Below, piece after piece: positions 54,993-64,000 of a DNA stretch of 64,000 nt. This DNA comes from Hyposmocoma kahamanoa (taxonomy: Eukaryota > Arthropoda > Insecta > Lepidoptera > Cosmopterigidae). The notes under the pieces are model-generated. The model was not told the DNA's origin, did not search any database, and saw only the letters and a program-made list of their open reading frames with translations. Location: positions 13,491,682-13,555,681 of the forward strand of contig NW_020654422.1 of NCBI RefSeq assembly GCF_003589595.1. Reading direction: 5' to 3'. The position numbers and the translations under genes were made by a program. How positions within the stretch are numbered: position 1 is the stretch's first letter; the number at the start of each line of letters is the position of its first letter.

Positions 54993-56390
54993 TTTACATT
55001 CAGAGAATTTTAACTACGAAAAAAAGTAAAGTATGTAATAATGAAATCTCTTAAAATTACGTTGTTTTCAATTATTTTTCCGCATTTTCATAAAGAAAAA
55101 TAAATCAAAGAAGCTGAGTCTTGATTGTCGCGTCGTGAATTCGGAATTATATTCTAGTGTCAACTGTTAGTGTCGCCAAGGAGCATATAGATGTCGCTAT
55201 CATAATTTTACGAAATAAACATCGCGTATTTGTATTTAACGACAAATTATTTCCCACTGTTAAATAAAAAAATAAACAAAATATTGAAAGATATATGTAA
55301 ATAAATAAGTTCAACTCAACTTTTAATCATTACAAATCAATATTAAGACAATAAAACTAAAAATAATATTGTTTCATTGCATCCATTTTAGGATTGCTAA
55401 ATTTGACATAAGAACAATATTACTTTGATGTTAAAGTCGCGTCATAGAACGAACTGAGTGAATGAATATTCACAAAGCTGTCAATAAAACATCATTTATT
55501 TCAACATTACAATAAGCTTATTTTAAGCGCGTCATTGTACGAAAAATCAATGTAAGGTTAAAGTAATATTGTTTTCAGAGGGCCTACCTCTGGTTCTGCT
55601 GGAAGGCTTCTGCCGCCTACATTTGTGTATTATTGATATATTATGTGCAAAACTTTTGGTATACAAAAATAGCTATAACTACTCACCTATGAACCATAAG
55701 CTGAAAAAAGATGAACGGAGAAGACCAGTGCTTCACCAATCAATAGTATTTTCATGTTTTCACGAAGAGGTGTTTCAACTATTGGTTGATGAAACTTGCT
55801 GTTTCGAACCGTTTTAGTAAATAATAAATCAAAATATCGCTTCCAATCCAGAACATACTAGTGCTGCTTTGCGGTGGAAATAAGTAGAAAAATACTAAAA
55901 ACTTTCTAGTGGTTGTGCGTAGATATAATATAATTTTTGAAATGGCACGAAGCGTTTAAAGTAGTTATGTGTGACTATTTCTAAAAAAATATATTGTAAT
56001 AATACGGTCTTCACTAATGTTAGTGTTTAATTTTGTACCTAAATGTATTTTATTTGCTTTCCATTCAAATTGATACAACAACACATCGTGATAATAATAC
56101 CTAAAATTCTATTTTACTCTTTTAGAATCCGGGTGAATGTTATAAAAAAAACGAAAAGAATACTTAGTACTTTTACGCTTCCATCTACAAAATCCCATCT
56201 AATCCCAGGTAATACACCCCATAACGTTTGTAACTAAAACTGATTTGAGACCCTCGAAGGGTTAATATGAATATATGAGCCTCTCGAAAAATACTGGAGG
56301 TAGCCTGAGATTGAGAGAGGTCGGTGATAGTGTTATAAATTTTGTTCACAAATTGGACTTTTTTCAAACCATTTCAAACCAGTCCAAACA
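54993..56390. other. No gene recognised
   Basis: AT-rich. The frame 55569-55817 is open for 82 codons and begins after a TTTTCAG that could be an acceptor, but it shows no known domain. Frame 56043-56237 likewise. A GC-richer patch near 56240-56330 is unassigned. Confidence 0.4.
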
Positions 56391-56394
56391 TAGG

Positions 56395-57010
56395 CGATAA
56401 GTTATAAGGGTTAAAGTGAGAAATTGCCATTCTATAATAGGAGAATTGAAAGAAATAATATTATATAAAAGAAATAATATTTGTTTAATAAAAATATGTA
56501 CTGCTGCTTTCAATACACTTCTGTCATCTTGTTGAAGGCTCATTTATTACTTTACAGTATAATAGTGATTCCACAAAATCCTGTCTTGTATATAATTACC
56601 AAAACTGCGTTAGATTAGGTGAGTATGGAGGGTGATGAAGACTTACAATCACAACTCTTGGCACTATGCGCTTCGGTGTTATCGTGTAAATGTAGAGGTG
56701 AAAGTTAGTTGATTAACTTTGAATGTTTTTATGTGAGTCTTGCCATCGTCGTCTGAATTTCTCCGCGATCAGCTATCATATTTGTACCAGATCTAAGGAA
56801 GCTGTAGTGGGTTAATCCGAACCTGCTTATATATTTAAATATTACTGAACCATTAAATAGTTACGATTTTAAATTTCTTTTTTAGACACTGTTTGGGTTT
56901 GTACCCGGGATTCAACGGCTACGTTGATCAACTGATGATATATTGCGAACCGGGCTGTGGTCCTTAATGATGAGCTTTTGCGGCAGTGATTCGACGAAAA
57001 CACTTGAAGT
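56395..57010 (-). pseudogene. Heavily decayed mariner relic
   Basis: The end TAAGGGTTAAAGTGAGAAATTG at 56405 resembles the end of the 53425 mariner. The minus strand near 56800-56750 reads GLTHYSFLRSGTNMIADRGE, which lines up with GVIHYSFLRSGQAITADVYC of the intact-looking copy. The remainder has many stops and indels. It is an older insertion of a related mariner. Confidence 0.75.
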
Positions 57011-57172
57011 CGAACAACAATTGAACTTAACTACGTGAGTCATCCGTTAGTTTAGTTAATGTATCGGAGTCTCACGCTATCGTTTTCTTTTTAAAACTGC
57101 GTTGATCGTTTGTAATTTTTTTTTACAATACCAACGTTTAGTTTATTAGTAATTTATATATACCTACTATAA

Positions 57173-57435
57173 TAAGTCGTGCGCCTAGTGGTAAGCGACA
57201 CGCCTATCCATAACAGTTGCAGTGCCACTCAGAGCTTTAAATCGCAAAGATCTTAGGGGCTCTGCCATTGCGCCCGTCACCCTGAGACATAAATTGACAA
57301 ATCCCTGTAACAGGCGACTCTAATTTCACCAGCACCTTTATTTACCCTTCAAAACCGGAACGCATTAATAGTCACATTACTGCTGGGCGGCAGAAACAGG
57401 TAAGGTAATAGTACTTCTCTCGACGAACTCTCAAA
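57173..57435 (+). repeat. SINE-A copy, nearly complete
   Basis: AAGTCGTGCGCCTAGTGGTA, CCATAACAGTTGCAGTGCCA, CAGAGCTTTAAATCGCAAAG, CCCTGAGACATAAATTGACA, TTTCACCAGCACCTTTATTT, TACTGCTGGGCGGCAGAAAC and CTCTCGACGAACTCTC. Confidence 0.85.
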
Positions 57436-57557
57436 ATCGGTTGCAAAAACCTGATGTTCAAATTTGAAAAGCATGGGACGGTATACAAATCAACGACAGA
57501 TAAACGCGTCGAGAGTACAGCAAAAAGCCGTTAGTTTTTTTGCAACGCCTTATACAT

Positions 57558-58896
57558 AGGGCGCACTATAAGTTTCCGGAACTGGCCACTTACATAAACA
57601 ATATTTAAAAAGTAATTACAACATTTGAAAATGAAACTCTTTGACTGTAGAATACAGTTTGTTCCATCTGACTGTCACTTGTTTTTACATTGAGGCGTCA
57701 TTTTATAAATTGGTTGTCTACATCACCATGAATTTAACTCGTGAAAATTTTCGTAGTACGATTTTCTACGAATTTAAGTGTAATTTAATAGCTCAGCGGA
57801 GCTTCGCTCGGCTTCAAACTGCTTTTGGCGATGAAGCACCATGCAAGGCGACTACTTATACCTGGTTTGCAGAATTCAGATGCAGTCGTGTGAATCTCAG
57901 TGACGAATTTCACGTCCGTCCGTCCTCGTCGTCGTCGAACGTCCACTGCTGTGAACAACAAAAACATCGATGCTGTGCGCCGTATGATCAAAACAGACTG
58001 GCTTGTGACATAGCATGATATTTGGGCACATTTAGACATAGGAATGAGTCAAATGCAATCAGTACTACACAAACATTTGGGTGTAAAAAAGCTGAGCTCT
58101 CGGTGGATCCCACACAATTTGACTGAGGGTCAAAAAACGGATCGCGTCACTTGGTGCAATGCCATGCTTACCAGATTCAATGAAGGGGCGTCAAATTTGG
58201 TGTGAGGTATAGTAGCAAGTGACAACACATGCATTTATAGTTACAATCCCAGAACAAAGCAGCAATCGAGCGTACGGGTCTTTCAAGATGAGCCGAAGCC
58301 AGCCAAAGTGGCGCACGTGTAAAGTGCCTCTAAGCGGATGACTCCTTCTTTTTTTTATAATACTGGTAGCCACGTTACTGTGGTTTTGGAGAATCGTTGT
58401 ACCGTGAATAGTGATTGGTACACGACCATTTGTTTGCCGGCAGTTATTGACAAATTCCGTAAAAATAACCGTAAACGCCGTATCATCTTGCACCACGATA
58501 ATGCCAGTTCTCACACGGCCAGACAGACAAATGAATTTTTGAAGGTGAACAACATCAATGTTGTTCACCTTCACGCGGAATGGCTCATAAGGTCAACCTT
58601 ATAAGCCATTCCGCGTACAGTCCCGATCTGGCACCTTGTGACTTCTATTAATTTCCAAAAATTAAGAACCAGTTACGCGGTCAACGATTTTCATCACCTG
58701 AAGAGGCTGTCGGAGAGTATGAAAAATATGTTTCAGAGATTGTCACGGAGGAGTGGCATAAATGTTTTCAAAATTGGTTTATTCGTAAGAAAAAGTGCAT
58801 TAACGCTAATGGAGAATATTTTGAGAAACAATAAATTAATTTCTGACTATTTATAGTATTTTTTTCTTATTTATTCCGGAAACTTATAGTGCGCCT
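57558..58896 (+). mobile_element. Mariner element with terminal repeats, second family
   Basis: AGGGCGCACTATAAGTTTCC at the left and its complement (GGAAACTTATAGTGCGCCT, 58878-58896) are TIRs differing by one base. The 1.34-kb length is typical for a whole mariner. The coding sequence is broken (next entry). A double palindrome at 58541-58616 interrupts it. Confidence 0.85.
57728..58834 (+). pseudogene. Broken mariner transposase
   Basis: The N-terminus from 57728 reads MNLTRENFRSTIFYEFKCNL, then AQRSFARLQTAFGDEAPCKA and TYTWFAEFRC, a mariner helix-turn-helix pair. After a frameshift GMSQMQSVLHKHLGVKKLSS-like and WIPHNLTEGQKTDRVTWCNA-like blocks follow in other frames (58040-58180). The centre has stops (58203-58330). 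CTVNSDWYTTICLPAVIDKF, then HHDNASSHTARQTNEFLKVN (second catalytic Asp) and, beyond the palindrome, AYSPDLAPCDFY survive. The first catalytic Asp region is mutated. The gene cannot make a functional protein. Confidence 0.88.
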
Positions 58897-59414
58897 CACG
58901 TATAGTATTCGTCGCTGACAGTTAGCAGCTATGACGGTCGGTTGGCAGCTCCGTGCAATAAATAATCCCCTTTTCATCTCAAATAAGAATACCATCTTAA
59001 AACTCCGACTCAGGGGTCTATTCTCGTACTCCATAATACTCGACCAAATCAAAAGACAACGTCAAGTATGAAGCTTTATTCACATTATGCATCTTTTTCG
59101 GTTTGGTCGAGTATAAGTTATTTGAAAATAATTGTTTCAGACGTTTTGTGGTTGTAGTTACAGAAAACCATGTTGCTAATCACTTAAAAATTCCATGCGT
59201 CCGGTTAGGGGGCGCCGAGTCTAACTATCACGGTGTTGTGCCACCCGAATACAACATTTGCTTTGACATGGTTGCCAGTCTAGAAAAAGTCTGCTCCATC
59301 CACTACTGGCCCCATTGTCGCTTCAGGCCACTGATTTTGCGAGTAATATTCATTACTTTAGTTCTCAGACGTATGACTTCATTACGAATTCTATCCATCG
59401 AAGTAAAAATATTA
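58897..59414. other. No gene identified; one unassigned open frame
   Basis: The frame 59103-59513 (+) stays open 136 codons and its first two thirds (for example RFVVVVTENHVANHLKIPCV) have a protein-like texture, but it matches no family I know and its end runs into the PLE-2 terminus. It may be a piece of an exon or a relic. Confidence 0.3.
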
Positions 59415-59650
59415 ACTGAAACTATTTTTCCGGATTTGAATCGCGTTTATTTGTTTTTTTTCAAACAAACCGACGTTTCAGGCCCTGTACAGTCATCCAC
59501 CAGTTATGTCTAATATTAATGCAAACCACCCTATGTTTTCACTATAGTTACAAAAGTTTTTAATTAAATATCTTACTTTTAATTTTACAAAGAGGAGAAA
59601 AAATAATAGAAATAAGAATAAATTAAAACATATTAATTAGTACTGCAGTC

Positions 59651-60371
59651 TGTTTTTGGGTTGCGTGTGTAACAAGCTTCGAAACAGGTGAGACTCTTCA
59701 ATGAAGTGATTTATTTATATTCCTGTAAGGGCGGCGCGTAAATAGTAAAACTTTTGTATAACACCGATGTCCTTAGAATTGTATATAAGAGAAGTATACG
59801 TGTCTCTAAACTCCAACCAGTGCTCGTATAAGCCGTCGAAGGCTGATAAAGCGATAATCAGTAATTTGACTGGACACGAAGTTAAAGAATTACCATAGCC
59901 AGTAACTGTGTTTGTGTCGATAAAGTTTGATGTAACAGACATTGTGTGAAAGTATTGATTTTCAAACACTTTTCGTTCCTCTAACTGCTTAGAAGCTTCA
60001 GATTCATCAGCTAACTCTTCAATTCTACTCTGAACTTGATCGAATTGCGTATAACATGACTTGGCATTTTCTAAACGTAACTGTAACTTATGATTTAAAG
60101 TTATACTTGCATTAAGCGTAGCGACATATTTTACGAATAAAGTTAATTTACCCTTGACCGTACCACGTTTTGCTATCAATCTGCGAATGTCATTGTCGAT
60201 ATTAAGATGCGGACCGGGCGATTTTGACGGATTAGGCGTAACAGGCATAATGTTTGGTGTGTGAGAAACAAAGCACTTAACTTTGAGCCCCCTCGCGGAG
60301 AGTAGAAGATGGCGATGAGAGAAGGGGCTCTTCTCTCATCGCCATCAGGTGGCGTTGAAAACACAAATACA
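59651..60371 (-). mobile_element. BEL/Pao-like gag fragment nested in PLE-2
   Basis: The PLE-2 sequence CAGACGTAAGAC|...|GACTGCAG (minus strand) is interrupted exactly here, as judged from the uninterrupted copy at 17620-17640. The insert begins TGTATTTGTG and ends AAAACA on the minus strand, with a 3-bp GAC duplication. These TG...CA ends are LTR-like, but two LTRs are not visible and the insert is only 721 bp. An internal perfect hairpin (17-bp arms 60308-60324 and 60330-60346) lies near one end. Confidence 0.7.
59715..60248 (-). pseudogene. BEL/Pao gag N-terminal domain (DUF1759-type), truncated
   Basis: 177 open codons. After a charged coiled-coil-like segment (LRLENAKSCYTQFDQVQSRI, EELADESEASKQLEERKVFE) comes the diagnostic SAFDGLYEHWLEFRDTYTSL followed by DIGVIQKFYYLRAALTG. 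This F-x-G-x-x-x-x-W-x-x-F block with KFYYLRAAL is the DUF1759 signature of BEL/Pao gag. The normal protein continues for hundreds of residues into protease and RT. Here a stop follows at once, so it is a fragment. Confidence 0.85.
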
Positions 60372-60749
60372 GTCTTACGTCTGTTTGGGATTTTTCATTA
60401 GAGGAAATACTGGATCCTAAACTGCTGGTACGGAGAAACCATCTTCCCTGTTCAAATTACGACGTTTTTTTATTCTAAATGGCCTCTCGCAACATCCTGG
60501 GTATATAACGGACTTCTATTGCAAGGACCTGGGATTTGTCAAACTTCATTCAATGTGTAGGTTTATCTATGACATGCTCGCAGACTGCAGACTTGTTTAC
60601 GCGACGGTGTTTGACAACAGCTATATGTTCTTTGATGCGGGTACACATAGCGGGTGTTGATAGATGCACGCCTGACATAAGGTAAAATGGTAGGTCTTAG
60701 CTCGACTGTTGGTGGTTTCACACGGGGCCTGCGGCATTGGCGTGGAATC

Positions 60750-60876
60750 TTCAACTTATTTGCATGTATGACTTGCTTATAAAGCAAGTCATACATGCAA
60801 ATAAGTTGAATAATAAGTTGAAGTTAATTTGCATGTATGACATGCTTATAAAGCAAGTCATACATGCAAATTAAAA
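60750..60876. repeat. Two tandem hairpins inside PLE-2
   Basis: Arms 60750-60778 and 60782-60810 are a perfect 29-bp inverted repeat (TTGCATGTATGACTTGCTT core) with a 3-nt loop. A second, shorter hairpin (about 60827-60872) repeats the same core with one mismatch, followed by a run of 12 A. Both sit where the PLE-2 coding sequence is broken. Confidence 0.8.
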
Positions 60877-62265
60877 AAAAAAAAGTTGAAGTTTCTCTGC
60901 CAGATGATTACTGTCGCAGACACCATGTACTCTCTGAAACAAAGATTTGCTCACGGTAGCTAACTCAGGCTAGGATGGTGATGAGAATTACCATTGAAGT
61001 ACCTATCTGTAAGGGTTTTCTTTCGAAATACAGTATGGTCTAAGGTGTTATTGGGATTTCTTTTAATTAAAACATCTACGAAAGCTGAAGATGAATTGTG
61101 ACAGTATCATCAACGTACCGTTTAAAAATCTTTGGCCTAGCTGGGGCCATGGGTAAAACTCGCTCCTCGAAGTCTTCCATGATAATATCGGCAGCAACGA
61201 GAGATACCGGAGAGCCCATCACTGTATCGTCGATTTGAAGGTAGAATTCATTATTCCATAGTAGATAAGCCTGATGTTAGGCAGTGTTTAAATAATTCTG
61301 CATATTTAATGGACATGTTCCCTTAGCTTTGTACGTACAATTTCAATGCAGTCTTTTATTGGTAGGTTGGTGAACAGCAACTGAACATCAAAACTGACCA
61401 TGGTGTCATCATCAGTTAACCGTAGATCTTTGATTCCTCTGATGAAGTGTTCTGTCTCAATGGTGAAACAGTACCTTTGCCATGTGTTGAGGCAGTTTGT
61501 TGGCTAGTGTGTCAATTTGGCTAAGGATGGGACAGAGTTGGGTGTCAGCTTTATATATTTTTGGCAACCCATACAGTTTTGGAGGTTTTACACAGCAGAG
61601 TACAAACTCACTTACATCAAGTTTAAGCCTATCGGAGTGCTTAGATATTAACTTAGTTGTTGTTTTTAATATGTTGGGGGTAATTCTTGTCATTGGGGGT
61701 AATGGCGGTCATTTTTCACCTTTTTATACGTTGTTTCATCCGATAATAAGTCAGTTATTTTGCTATTATAATCTGACGTATTAATGACCACTGTCGCGTT
61801 ACCTTTATCTGCACGGAAGATGACTAATTCAGGATCTTCGCGGAAGGTCTTCAGCACTTATATTCATCTCGACTAAGATTCGGTCTGGGCTGTTTATTTG
61901 AACCCAATATTGATGAAACGTCTTGGCGTATTGCCTCCAAATCTTCCTTTCTTATGTTGTTTTTAAACTAAACTTGACAATCCTCAACGCTAGAAATAAT
62001 TTCTTCGTATGGAACACGACGAGGAGCCACAGTGAAATTGCAAAACTGAATAAGTGGACTGATCGAATGTTTTGATCGATAAGTTTATCATAGATTGAGG
62101 TTGTCTTTGATCATTTGTATTTGAGCATTAATATTAGATATGGTTGATGACTGTGCCACCTCAGTCAACCGTGACCATGGGACCTGTAAAGGGCCCAAAA
62201 CATCGGTTTGTATGAAAAAACAAAAATACACGATTTAAATCCGGAAAAATAGTTTCATTTCCTGT

Positions 62266-62940
62266 ACATTCATATTACTACGCAAATTATTTAAGTTCTT
62301 GTCTTCTAGAGCTAAGTTTCATCTTAGGGAACTTAATGTGTTAAATATGCGAGCAGGAGATAGCTGGATATACTTAAGTGGTGGTAGAAAATTTTGTTGT
62401 TCATGTCGATAAAAACTTTATATATTAAACCTACATATAATATTTGAAATTGCAGTTTAAGGGAAAATTCAATACTTAGTGTTTCTGAGTACAACACAAT
62501 TCTTAAAAACGTTTCGTTTGATGTTTGATTATTTACGGAAGCGATTGTACTGGTATTCCAATATATAAGAAACAATTGTGACGCCATTAGTATGGATATA
62601 TTCTGTCTATCTTCATATCTTAATATTTAGATACTCTAAATCTAAAGAACCCGATTGTTTTGTCGGTCCGGATATTTTTATTCACTTTTTGGACCTGCGG
62701 AAAATTATATTATGAGAAACAATAATATGTAAAAAAAGTATATAATATTTTAATTGTAAGACAATTATTACGAGAACATCCATATAGGAATGTCAAGGTC
62801 AAAAGCAGAAGCAAAGTTATGTACTGCTATGCACTATGAAATTTTAATTATCGTACAAAATTAAACTTCATGTTCATTAAAATTAGTACTTTGTGATGAG
62901 TAGAATAGATTTATATATACTTTTTACCCTGTAAGTTTTT
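62266..62940. other. No gene recognised
   Basis: Unassigned AT-rich DNA; the frame 62333-62587 (-) has no known motif. Confidence 0.4.
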
Positions 62941-63170
62941 TTTTATAATACCAAGTGACGGATGAACAAATCGTGTGCTTGGTGGTAAGCGACATGCCTG
63001 TTCATAACGATTGCGCTACCTCGCAGAGCTTTAAATTACAAAGATCTATGGAGCGTTCCCACTGCGCCAGTTACCCTGAGACATAAGTTGACAAGTCCCA
63101 TGTGCCTGTAATTTCACCAGCAACCCTTACCATTCAAAATAGAAATGCAGTAATGCTCACATTTTTTTTT
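62941..63170 (+). repeat. SINE-A copy
   Basis: Preceded by TTTTTTTTATAATACCAAGT (the complement of the element's A tail), then GGTGGTAAGCGACATGCCTG, CAGAGCTTTAAATTACAAAG, CCTGAGACATAAGTTGACAA, TGTAATTTCACCAGCAACCC, ATGCAGTAATGCTCACATT. Confidence 0.85.
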
Positions 63171-63254
63171 AAAAACGATTATTGATTATCAAACATTTTT
63201 CCTCCGAAATGTACATAGCATTGAAAAAAATCATTAATTTTTCATATTTTTATA

Positions 63255-63380
63255 GTGGTCCTAAACGACTAATTCAAAAACAGACGTCATTTTCTACAGC
63301 AGTAGTGTCCGGACAGCAAGCGCGTCCGAAACGACGAAAGATCCATACAGAGCCGGACATTTCCGCGTACAAAGTACAAT
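63255..63380 (+). other. Possible exon-like open segment, function unknown
   Basis: After TTTTTATAG at 63247-63255 the frame reads GPKRLIQKQTSFSTAVVSGQ, QARPKRRKIHTEPDISAYK, basic and Ser/Thr-rich with less AT-biased codons than the flanks; the full open frame runs 63182-63466. It could be an exon of a gene extending beyond the window or an old retroelement piece. I see no domain. Confidence 0.25.
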
Positions 63381-63466
63381 TTATGTCCTTGCTATTTCGA
63401 ACACCATTCTTTATAAATTCGGCATTTTATCGACAGCAAAGTTTCTCAACACTATATTCGAGATAA

Positions 63467-64000
63467 GTTCGACTTCGACAAGTTGTCTGCCTCCACTAAA
63501 ATATGTAGCGACACCATTATTGAAAAGTTCAGCAACCATCCATCTTATTGTGGACTTATTGTCCCTGTTACAATCCAAGTCTGGTTTTCCTCAGTCGATG
63601 CAATTAATATACAAGAGGGTGGTAATTTGTAACCGCCTATGTACTAACTTTGTATATGAATATCACTTAAAGTTATACCATTGGAACACAATGCAATTGG
63701 GGGAAAAAAATGTTTCTTAAAATGATATTAAAAATGTGGCACAACGTGACTGTCTTTATCCGCATGATTATTACACCACGTTTGACAGGAAATTAAGATA
63801 TTTAAACACTACCAAATGTAAGGAACATCTTTTTTTACTATTAGAGATGGGTAATTGATTAACTAATTACTTTAACGGTTCCTGAAATTAGCACACTGAT
63901 TGTACCAACACTTATTTAATTGTTTAGTGTGTTTTTTATACCTGTTTTATTTGTGTAAAATGGAATCTATAATTTATATGATCCATTATGTCAGTCATAT
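63467..64000. other. No gene recognised
   Basis: AT-rich to the window end. The frame 63520-63720 shows no known motif. Confidence 0.4.

Larger units (their letters stand above)
59415..62265 (-). mobile_element. PLE-2 Penelope-like element, near full length but decayed
   Basis: Both inverted termini are present (59415-59560: ACTATTTTTCCGGATTTGAA; 62150-62265: GGGACCTGTAAAGGGCCCAA, ATCCGGAAAAATAGTTTCAT). The coding strand is minus. In order from 62060 downward: NFTVAPRRVPYEEIISSVED, FRADKGNATVVINTSDYNSK, KPPKLYGLPKIYKADTQLCP, MVSFDVQLLFTNLPIKDCIE (RT motif A), FYLQIDDTVMGSPVSLVAAD, KIFKRYVDDTVTIHL (YVDD), ILPYVRRAS and, after a deletion, RIKEHIAVVKHRRVNKSAVC of the GIY-YIG end. Stops and frameshifts break it throughout. 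A BEL/Pao fragment (59651-60371) and two hairpins (60750-60876) are nested in it. Confidence 0.88.

Overview
This is an AT-rich animal nuclear window. The evidence is spliced genes with GT-AG introns and a very dense load of retroelement and transposon fragments. The repeat mix (jockey-like LINE 3' ends, tRNA-derived SINEs, Penelope-like elements, mariner copies, many hairpin MITEs, TTAGG-like runs inside a MITE) points to an insect, most probably a moth or butterfly. That placement is inference from familiarity with such genomes, not from a search. There is one 10-N assembly gap at 18170-18179.

The only host gene I can build with confidence lies on the + strand from 5399 to 44267. It is a sodium/proton antiporter of the NHA / SLC9B (CPA2) family. 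I could place ten coding exons (5399-5478, 22727-22875, 29957-30188, 30898-31067, 31377-31591, 32145-32316, 32616-32770, 33907-34071, 36652-36874, 44065-44267). All junction phases agree, the total is 1764 nt (587 codons plus stop), and the family's key motifs are present, including the paired aspartates at residues 255-256. Exon 1 follows a locally GC-rich promoter-like stretch (about 5150-5390) and is separated from exon 2 by a 17.2 kb intron. A 21-nt candidate microexon (38752-38772), symmetric in phase, sits in the 7.2 kb last intron.

Everything else recognisable is mobile or repeat DNA. Family labels are mine. SINE-A is a roughly 280 bp element with about 14 copies. SINE-T, SINE-V and SINE-L are three tRNA-headed SINE families. 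MITE-B, -C, -D and -F are hairpin or TIR elements. Two Penelope-like families are present: PLE-1 (39656-40603, about 140 bp inverted termini) and PLE-2 (a near full-length decayed copy at 59415-62262, an internally deleted copy at 17185-17940, and many termini-only copies). A BEL/Pao gag fragment is nested in PLE-2 at 59651-60371.

Other mobile elements are jockey-like LINE 3' ends (2481-2865, 10225-11060, 14595-14720, 35680-36303), an RTE-like LINE end (1035-1570), and three mariner loci (53425-54992, 56395-57010, 57558-58896). The first mariner locus is an inverted duplication of one mariner 3' half. Intron 7 holds a 0.78 kb foldback element whose arms are built from a 16-bp unit in 48-bp higher-order repeats. 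A 1.58 kb non-coding TIR element lies at 46910-48488.

I found no CRISPR array, no true tRNA or rRNA gene and no prokaryotic-type gene cluster. Several long stretches hold nothing I can recognise and are listed as such.
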